From contig CAIIXF020000012.1 of NCBI GenBank assembly GCA_903813345.2, positions 15,434,020 through 15,498,019 of the forward strand: 64,000 nt of DNA. The letters run 5' to 3'. This DNA is from Owenia fusiformis. Taxonomy: Eukaryota > Annelida > Polychaeta > Sabellida > Oweniidae. The translations under genes were made by a program, and so were the position numbers. Below, one piece after another: positions 55,401 through 64,000 of this stretch. Within the stretch, counting starts at the first letter, position 1. Each line of letters opens with the position of its first letter. The notes beneath the pieces are model-generated. The model made no database searches. It was not told where the DNA came from and saw nothing but the letters and a program-made list of their open reading frames with translations.

Positions 55401-55709
55401 CCCATTTGACTTATTAGTAATGATTATATAATTGTCATTTTTATTTGTCTGTTCCTTATTAATGGTTTATTGCTTGAATGTTAGATGTTACCAAGGTGCA
55501 CTTTCAAAAATTTTCATTACAATACAATTAGACAAACAAAGTATCTTATGCATTTCTAGGTATAGTAGAAGAAATATTATCGTACCCTTCTTTTGAAACC
55601 TAGACTAATGATGGTGGTATAGTTATGGGTGGCGACTTCATAATCTGTGTTGGTGATCTAATATATAATAGCAATGAGCTACTATATCTAGTATATATAA
55701 TATGTGTAC

Positions 55710-55715
55710 AATAAA
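55710..55715 (+). terminator. Candidate poly(A) signal of the ncRNA locus
   Basis: AATAAA following the last array units; a second AATAAA occurs at 55891-55896. Assignment to this transcript is by position only. Confidence 0.3.
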
Positions 55716-55899
55716 CATAATTTATTGAATACTGTACTGTTTACTCCTATTGAACATCTGTATTACAAACATATTCTGACTTGCTTGTCAATGTCTTAAT
55801 GTGAATTAAGGAATTTTACAAAAACTTTTTCATATTCCTTTATAAATAAAATTGGTCAGTTTTCTATTGTTATTTTATTGAAGTCCATGAAATAAAGAA

Positions 55900-58800
55900 A
55901 TGACTGGCAAATCCACTATCCAATAGTATTGAAGACTCAATCTGTCAATAGTTGGCATTACATTTTATCAATATAAATATTTTTCATATTGAAAAATATA
56001 ACTGAAATTTAACCAATGTTGGAATAGAATTAAGAATTGAATAAGTGATTGATAAAGTTGCTATATTGAAACATAACTTGGTGAACACCTCTCTTGTGAA
56101 CAGCTGCCTTTAATGAACACCACTTCGAGACACATTTTACATCGACTTGTATGGAGTCCCCTCTCATCTACAATAACCCTTTTTGTGGCTCCACAGGTGT
56201 AAATTTTAATACATGTTTTACTGAAAATGTATCGCAGAAGAGGTTTTGGTCAAGCCAGATTACTGTTCAAAATATGGAAACCCCTGACAAAAATCCCTTG
56301 ATTTCATGATTTGTCATTGAACATATTCAATAGTGTAGTTTCTAAATCGCCAAATAAAGCTGATATTATTGATGTCGTCCTCGTTTCTCTTTGATTTTCT
56401 CGGGCCAAAGCTCTATTCACTTCAATACTCTCACTACCCTACCTCAATCACGCACGTGCGATAATTTTGGCTTTCAACCAGGTCACTTTTGAGTATATAG
56501 ACTGCTCTGTTGGTCAACAAGCTAATACGTTTGGTGTGATGGTAATATTGTGAAAGTATATTTTTGAACCACTAAATGTAATTGATCTAATCTTTATTTT
56601 CGGACGAGAACAATACATGCAATAACAATTTATATTTCCCAATCATTATTTCTAATGCGTTTGATATCCTAATCGAGTGGTACACGGACCTGAATTTGAC
56701 ATTCAAATCTAGAACCTAGAATGATGGAACGAATGATAAGTTTCATTGGAATACATTGATGCACATATGCATACAAGGGGCGTCATTAGAATATTTCAAA
56801 TGCTGTATATGGAAATGCTTGCGAAAAAACTGCAAAATGCCTATAGCCTATGTGCATCACGTTACGCGGAATATGGCATATATTTATGGTTGTGAGGTAT
56901 TTGTGATACGGGTGAATATGCCATATGCACGTGCGGTATATAGCGTATTCAGCATGAGTATGGCAATATGCGATACATTGATTTCAGTGATTACCAGATA
57001 TCTCAATGCGGAAATATGCCATTTACCACAGATGAAAACGTGATACAGAAAGCCTCAATTTGATTGGTCGAAAGATCGATTCTAAATGTAAAACTTTGCT
57101 GGATTGCCAATATAGTTAGTGCTTCAAGTACGAAAATAAATGAAATTTTGGTTGATTAAGTACTTTTATTACATGTTAATGCTGAATGATACTTATGAAA
57201 ATATTTGAAATGTGTTAATCTGATTGCCAATTAAACAATATATAAATACTCGTGATTTTTGGTTATAAAAGTCACTTATCAGCTCCACGAACGTAGGTTC
57301 GTTTATAAATTTGTCATGTTTCACTTGAAGTGTGTTTTTGCATGTAACACATACACAGAACAACATTAAACATTTGTTATTCAATTGTATTACTAAGATA
57401 TTGAATCGGTAATTTATAGACTTCAGCACGTTCATTGACAATGCGTACTTCCGTATTGCGTTCTCATTGGTTGGTGTTTATGCCATATGCCGCAGGTGAA
57501 TCTGGCATATACCGCTGCCGCAAGTGAATATCATATTCGTTGAGGAATATGACATATATTTATATCGTTTTTACCGAGTACAGTCATTCCAGATAGTAAT
57601 GCCCCAATCAGTTTTCGGAAAATGATAAAAATAAAGTTTTTCCGTTTCACGTCATACCTTGTTATTTTATAAGATTATATGACTAAAGCATAATACTAAA
57701 AATTGGCTTTTAGACTCTCTTGGTTTCGTAGTAATTTTGATTTGAAATATGTGGTACACATCTAAAGTTTTTGGTGCCTCTTTAAATTACGTTATAGGCA
57801 CCATCTTAATTGATTTGAATACTTTTTTATTTATGACAGTGCTACCAAATAAAATGTTTTTCTACCTTAAAGTACAGACATTACGGTACTGATACTTATC
57901 AGGAGGATTAATGATAGTTAACTTTTGAACTTGTTTGCTCAATTATTAAATATAGCTTTGCGTACTATAATTAAACGAATGGTAACGTAGATTGAAATCT
58001 TAGAACATCAGCTTCCTGTGTCATTAGATCTGATCAAGAAGAGTTACAATGAAAAGAAACGACCCAATCATTATATATTGTGAATAATAATGGTGCTAAA
58101 TGTACTTGGTATACCCATCCTTATCCTAGCACTGAATCAGAAAAGGATGAGTCTGGGTATCGACTTAGAAAATATTGAAAATTGTAATGTCTGAAATACC
58201 AACTCAATCACACATATTATTAAACCTCAATATCTTATCCTTCTTCTGAGATTACAAAAATATCAATTTGTATCACAATTGATGAAGAATATTGGCATCA
58301 AAGACGGTGCATATCACTTTGTCAGAATTGAAAAAAATCAATGGCAAATATTAAATGAATTATTTATACAAAAAGTTTGAAACATATCCTCCAAAACATT
58401 GCTTATTTTCTTTGTATATACATTGAATGGTATTTCTGGATAAGTGAATTGGTGTTTATCTGGATAATCAAGGGATTATAGTCCCTCAAAGTTACTGAGC
58501 ATCCAGTTTTGAGACTTCAATTGTGTTGAAGTTACACATATTTCAGTCAAATTCATGCTAAACACAACATTTTGGTTTCAATTTTACAATCTCTATACAT
58601 GACCCTGGTGATGAAGAGTCCGAATCAGTCAAAAAACCTAAACCGGTAAACTGTGCTCGTTGTGAAAACTAAAAGTGAAGCAACTGTTTTTCTGACTTAT
58701 TTCTTACATCTAATGGCAGCCATCTTGTTTTTCCCCTTCAAATTAAACTGGCGGGAAATTCAAAAATTTGAAAAAAAATTAATCCTAAAATATATTTCAA

Positions 58801-59390
58801 AAATATGATCTTCTTTTTAATTCTTCATGGGTCTTCAGGTATTTCTTCTTTGTATGTCATACATGTTGCCATTGGTGTTTTTTCTATGATAATGACCCTT
58901 TTTTTATTTGTTGAGATACTTATCCTGATTCTCAGCAGGGGGTTAATTATGCATCAAAACTCATGAAAAAGTAAATTTCCTCACCAAATATAACTAGGAC
59001 AGTAATAAAAACCATATTTCACATACATTTGACTGAGGGACCAAAAAGGGCATATATCCAGACACATCCTTTTGGTAACGATTGTGAAGAAACTGTATCG
59101 ACGTCATTAGATAACGAAAGCAAATATTATTCAAAGTCTATGTAAATCTTAAACTTCGTATAACAACTTTATCACTTAATTTCAACATCTCTAGAGACCT
59201 CGCTAAAACAGAACTGTCAACGTGAACTAGTAAATGTTTACAGTAAAAACGTATTTTCAAATCATATCTGTCCAAAACCACATATAATATCAGACGTCAT
59301 TGTCTTTTGATTCAGTTTTTGGAGGCAAATAGTTCATCAGTTCAGGTAATCTTGAACATTCTTGCATTCTCCCATTTGGGAATCAGATCC
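55900..59390. other. Gene-poor, short palindromic motifs only
   Basis: No gene recognised. 56850-57010 and 57475-57560 are rich in 'atatggcatat'/'atatgccat' motifs in both orientations (about ten), giving many small hairpins. A small stem 'ggtatacccatccttat...aaggatgagtctgggtatc' lies at 58108-58160. Confidence 0.4.
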
Positions 59391-59391
59391 A

Positions 59392-59661
59392 CTATTGGGC
59401 AAAGAACTTTTGCAAAGAACGTCTACCCAGAGTACATGTTCTGGTGAAGGCCACTGAAAATACCCCCGTCTCTTTATCATAAATGATGTTTCGTAGCACG
59501 CCATCCACATTAACTACTTTTCCAATGTACCAAACACCATCATAGACTGCAGCAGTATCATTGTCAATCCTAGCTGCTTCATTATCATAGGGTTCGTCTG
59601 CGTCAGTGCTCATACTCTCTGACTCTTGGGCGCATTTTTTGCACTTCACGAGGCAAAGCAA
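59392..59661 (-). CDS. Small unrecognised ORF with a 'VYDGVWYIGKV' motif
   Basis: An 89-codon minus-strand frame: MLCLVKCKKCAQESES, an acidic stretch, AAVYDGVWYIGKVVNVDG and VFSVAFTRTCTLGRR. 'YD..WYIG.V...D' recalls a short beta-barrel-like module seen in uncharacterised, often transposon-linked, invertebrate proteins. I infer this only from the motif. No neighbouring exon was found; it may be a fragment. Confidence 0.3.
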   Translation of the reverse strand: MLCLVKCKKCAQESESMSTDADEPYDNEAARIDNDTAAVYDGVWYIGKVVNVDGVLRNIIYDKETGVFSVAFTRTCTLGRRSLQKFFAQ

Positions 59662-62600
59662 GAAAAAACGTTTTTAAAGGGGGAGCTCTACTCTGGGTGT
59701 GTGGTATCGCTTAACACTCAAAACCGCTTAAGTGTGAAATTAATTTTGTTAAAAAGTAAATGTACATTTGTTACCCAAGGCATTGAAGTAAACTCCAAGG
59801 AAAATTAGGCGAATTTTCAAATTGAAATTAGGGTCCGTCTCAAACATGTCGATTTTCACATCTTGACCCCCTGATTCATATGTCAAGCTATTCAAATAAG
59901 AATGCAACGTTTTAAAAAAAAACAAGAACGTTCCTCATGGTTCTTATATGTCCTTTAAAATCGCAAAAGGATTTGGACTGCAAGCTCTTTCTTTTTGATG
60001 TGCATTACTTGTCAACATGTTCCAATGAAATCTATCATTTTTCTTGAATTTTTACTTACCTTTTGTTTTTCATTTGAATAAAATTCAAAGGGTCAACTTT
60101 ATTGAAACATGAATCGATGCGATCATGAAAAATGATCATAAAGACGATAAAAAATGATAACAGTTTTATTTGGGAAGAATTGATCATTACGCTAGTTCAC
60201 TATTCATCCGCATGTCGATTTTCACAAGACAATTAGAAACAAATGACAATGATTTATAAAGTTCACTTTAGGGAACGCTTACTTCAGTACTTCACGAATA
60301 GACATTTTTGATATGTAGGATATAACTAGCTGAATTGAGAAACATCCAGTTTGTATTTGTATCCAAATATGACCACGTTTATGTAAAATTTCGCGTCAAA
60401 ACCCGACATACGTAAAACGTGATTTGCAGAATCCTGTCGTGCTTCACATTTTATTCTAAAATATCGTCACTGAAAATAAACGAAGGACATGTACGTATTA
60501 CGTCCGCAAAGTTTATATGCACTGAACACATCTTTTCTATCTACATCCTTTTCACACCAACTTTACCAAAACATTGCACTGATTCATGAAACAAGGGTTT
60601 ACATTGGATGACAGATGCCATGTCGTTAAAATAATTTTTGTCACACTTGGTAGGCCTATATGTTTTTTCCTTTTATCTCATATACCAGGTATGGAACCTT
60701 GACTTGTTTTTACAATTCTAGTTTTTTCCTTTCGGTTTAGCTTTTAACATGTTTAATGCATGCTTAGACCAGTTGCAGGTTGACGAAGTGACGTTTTTCC
60801 TGCATCTATCACAACAACAGGACAACCATTTACGTAATATTGGAGTACAAACAGCATCTACTTGTATCTAGATATCTAGACCTGAAATGTTCCTTTAACA
60901 TATTTCAAATCAAGAACTCGATCCTTATTCTACTCGAGTGTGCGTTATCAATTGAAACATATGATATTGATGAGCCGAGTCCAGTAAGGCTGGCGTATAT
61001 ACGTGCAGTTTAATCATAAAAATCATCTGCACCGGTGTAGAAACGTTTCTCTTGACACCATTATCTGCGAAGCGCTTCGCCGATGAACCCCCCCCCCTCT
61101 CCAAGTTCCTATCACAAGACTCGTTTCCATGACCACCGGAAATGTTTTTATAACTATGCTTTGGTTCATTCTGAGATTTTTGTTTTAGTCGCTATAATTT
61201 CCGCTTTAGAGAAACAAATTTCTTTCTTGTCAGGCTCGACCCCTTTTAAAGATTTCTGATTTCACATCTCATAACTTTCGCTATTAAATTTGTTTCTTCT
61301 GATGTTTTGTTTGAAGCTCTTGAAGTCTATATATTTTAAGTGGTCTACCCCCGGTTCAGTTTCATTTTTCGAAGAGGGGAAAAAATCATCTCGCTTTTGT
61401 TGCCTCTATCGTCGTATGCGAATCTTGTGCTTTATGTTTCTATAATGCTAGTTCGATTGGCGATATTTTTCATTGAGGAACGTAATTTTATGCGCCGCAT
61501 CTCTTGATTTTTTATTTATTTTTTATTCTCGGACATTGATTTGCAACGATTTACGTTTGACGAAGGCATTCCGAATCTTGTACATCAGATCGTAATGTAT
61601 CTAGTAGATCAGATCGTAATAATGAAATTAAAAAGTAATGATAAGCAAATAAAAATCGTTGAAAAGCTATAAAATCTTTCATATTACAAATAAGAGATGC
61701 CTGTTTATGCTGTTCACCATTGAGAATGATGCATTTATTGAAAGGGAAACTGAACCCAAACGTTAATAGACTTCATGATTGAAGTCAGCAATCCCAGGGA
61801 CTGCACTGAACGAAACACTATTTACAGAGGTTGACACATTTTGGGCTATAATGGTCTTCATAATGATTTTTGTAGTAAAAATCGTTCGGTAAATTATGCT
61901 TATCACGGGGGTAAAGCAGACCCGATGATGCAATGAGCTTGCTCGGCGGTATCTGACTGTGTAACGGGTCTTAATGTATAAGTGTGCCCGGCGGTAGGTT
62001 CAAACAACGCGGATCCTCAAAGCATGTGCTCATGGTATATTCGTGTTTTAACACCCGTGCTTATGGAAGTTCCAAATAACTTATCATCTGCTTGCATATA
62101 ACGTATTTTTGTAAAGACGTATAAAATGGAAAAGGTATGCTGAAAAAAGAGAAAACTCTTTAGCCGGTTATCTTTTCATCGTTTATCAATTGATCTTTAT
62201 GCGTAATTATCGGAAAACTGTTATACATGTGTTATCAGTGTATTGGTAATCATATAAAATAAAATCAATCCATCTGTGATTTATACAAATGGCTAATTCA
62301 CTGCTTTGAGTGCAATGGTATAACCATGTCGATTTTCACGCATGTCGATTGTCACAGTTTCACACCATATTCGCTCATAGATGGGGTCGTGCTGGTTATT
62401 TCGTAAAATGTTTTCGTTAAACCAGAGTGGATATATTGTTTTCTTGAATAGTGTCCGTCTATACACTAGAATGCTGCCCATGTTTGAATTACATCTTGGT
62501 CGTTTTTCACAAGAAAAATGGTGATTTTTCAGAAATTTTCAGATAATGCTCATTATAATCCAATCACAATTATTATCACGATTCGGAACATGCTGGTCTG

Positions 62601-62740
62601 ATAAACTGAATCAAGGACTTGTTAAAGTAACACATTAACGATGCATCTAAAATCTAAAACCTCAAAAAGTAAAAGATATGACAATATGTTGTATAAAAGG
62701 AGATTTAAACAAAAAATTGTGGCCGAGATATAAATAAAAA
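59662..62740. other. No gene recognised
   Basis: The 15-mer 'catgtcgattttcac' appears at about 59848, 60211 and 62327, plus 'catgtcgattgtcac' at 62342. A palindrome GCGAAGCGCTTCGC lies near 61067. No coding homology; the small frame at 62293-62481 (minus) has no known motif. Confidence 0.35.
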
Positions 62741-62749
62741 AAGAAAAAG

Positions 62750-62860
62750 AACCTTAGGCGCAACCGGGTTTCGAAACCACTGGAAGCACGATTGAAACCA
62801 TCGAAACTGGTGCATAAGCCCAGCGCTTATATCCATCAGGCCACAGAGACATGTTAGATT
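62750..62860 (-). mobile_element. tRNA-derived SINE-like sequence
   Basis: On the minus strand, TGGCCTGATGGATATAAGCG fits the RNA polymerase III A box (TRGCNNAGYNGG, two mismatches). About 50 bp later GGTTTCGAAACCC matches the B box (GGTTCGANNCC) with one extra T. Spacing is as in a tRNA gene, but the acceptor stem does not close, so a SINE head is likelier than a tRNA. Confidence 0.5.
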
Positions 62861-63688
62861 GGGGGTGTATCTTGCATGAATAAAGAACGAAGCTATTTTT
62901 TTCTTGCCTCCAATTTTCAAAATGATATATATCCATGGATCAGTTATTTTTGGCACCTGAACCCATCCTAACAGAAAGGTAAGACTATTTTCTTGAAAAG
63001 TATTCCTTGAAATCCCAAATTTCGGTCTCTGAAGTATTGGAAAGTCAACCACATATAACTTATTTTTCTCGGATTCCCCTAATGCCGCGTGGGTTCGTTT
63101 AAACGACCATGTCGACTGACTCGCCGTGCAAAAACACCGGCAAAAACTCCTCCTTGGTAAAAACATTCCCTTCGCTAAATCCTAGCTACGGGCCTGCACT
63201 GCATTAGTTTTATTAATTGATGCCAACAACAAAGTAGTTGTGGGAAGTGGATGTCTAAAGGTTCTACATAATCATATTTCCCTTAAAGCAAACCAGCTAC
63301 ATATAATCATTTACTTTAATAATTTGGAACTATGTTACAAATAAATGTGAATTTGTAAATTTACATAAGCTTAAAGGGAGAATCGGATCCATTGGGAGTG
63401 ACAAAATTGTAAACAACGTGTAGTTAACATGGTTAACCTACCAATATATTCCTACCAATCAAGATCCATGATATGTTATAAATTGGTGAAGTTTTTAAGG
63501 ATTCAAAGTGCCCAAAATGGGGAATATTGTTTAAATTCTCCAAATTACTAAATCTTTTAACCATAAAATAGAAAAATAAATGCGTTATTGTAAAAGTCTT
63601 TAGTTTTACTAAAATACAGTAAAGAGTTACTACATATTATCGTATGATCTGTAAAATGAAGCCCTCTGATTGGTCAGTTCTTGTGCTG

Positions 63689-63758
63689 TACCAATATATC
63701 TGTATTGCTTCTGAGATTGTCCCGTTGATCATCTCCGTCGCAATACAGAAAATATTGG
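63689..63758. repeat. Small foldback
   Basis: 'gtaccaatatatctgtattgc' faces 'gcaatacagaaaatattggtac' across a 28-bp loop. Non-coding. The remaining sequence to 64000 shows nothing recognisable. Confidence 0.6.
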
Positions 63759-64000
63759 TACGTCTCATGCCAACATAGAATTTCTCGAGCAGAATACATA
63801 AGTTGTATTGCACTTCAATGATGAAAGATTTTGCAAGGAATGTAAAATTGGCCAATTCCAGAGGATATCTCAATACTGCAATTCAAGTTGAAATAACATG
63901 AAAGTTTGTTAATTCTAAAGGAGCATGATTGGTTCTGAAATGAAAGTAAGAAGTAATACACCTGTACACAAAGGCATATTACGGGGTGTCTTGGAACTCA

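Larger units (their letters stand above)
48971..55715 (+). ncRNA. Putative non-coding snoRNA host transcription unit
   Basis: Begins at the TOP-like start and would run through direct-repeat blocks (49000-49550), the C/D-like array (49551-50241), and splice-bounded segments at 50377-50539 and 53538-53726. It continues through a C/D-like candidate (53372-53450) and an array of 105-bp units. It would end near an AATAAA at 55710-55715 (another at 55891). No segment has a credible protein frame. The unit is inferred from signals, not from homology to a known host gene. Confidence 0.4.

Noticed and set aside
62750-62860. Functional tRNA gene
   Set aside because: A and B boxes are present, but the acceptor stem does not pair and no anticodon arm folds cleanly; a SINE head fits better.
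62705-63166. 153-codon minus-strand frame
   Set aside because: It runs across the SINE-like sequence and has no recognisable motif; composition looks non-coding.

Overview
This is a window of an animal nuclear genome, A+T-rich, with spliced genes and a very high load of small inverted-repeat DNA transposons. The three genes I could reconstruct are all eukaryotic housekeeping genes: clathrin heavy chain, Mediator subunit 21 and ribosomal protein P2. Gene structure and repeat style suggest a marine invertebrate, perhaps a mollusc or other lophotrochozoan. That is inference; no taxon-specific gene is present.

Layout. At 1-5493 (minus strand) lies the 5' end of the clathrin heavy chain gene: exon 1 with the start codon at 5449-5493 and exon 2 at 2384-2591, the rest running off the left edge. 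MED21 is complete on the minus strand in four coding exons between 9634 and 17087; its 6-kb first intron is packed with nested MITEs and foldbacks. RPLP2 (plus strand, coding exons 21182-21353, 21985-22068, 22894-22970) is head-to-head with MED21. Its first intron has been expanded by segmental duplication. Introns 1 and 2 together carry four copies of a sequence with every structural hallmark of a box H/ACA snoRNA, including compensatory base changes.

From 23 to 48 kb I see no intact gene. The stretch holds mariner-, hAT- and Mutator-like non-autonomous elements, several nested, one with a perfect 9-bp target duplication. It also holds a 78-bp minisatellite that stays open as a Thr/Ala-rich peptide repeat, a broken PIF1-like helicase, a mariner transposase relic, and a dispersed family built on 'AATGGCGGCCATTTT'-type subrepeats.

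At 48.9-55.7 kb is the most intriguing locus. A TATA box stands 31 bp upstream of a 5'TOP-like pyrimidine start. It is followed by tandem units that look like C/D-box snoRNAs (UGAUGA ... CUGA closed by AAGTT/AACTT), by duplicated splice-bounded exons without a long ORF, by a further array of about 105-bp units, and by poly(A) signals. This is the architecture of a non-coding snoRNA host gene. A segment of it is shared with RPLP2 intron 2.

From 56 to 64 kb I find only short hairpins, a tRNA-derived SINE-like sequence and one small unrecognised ORF.
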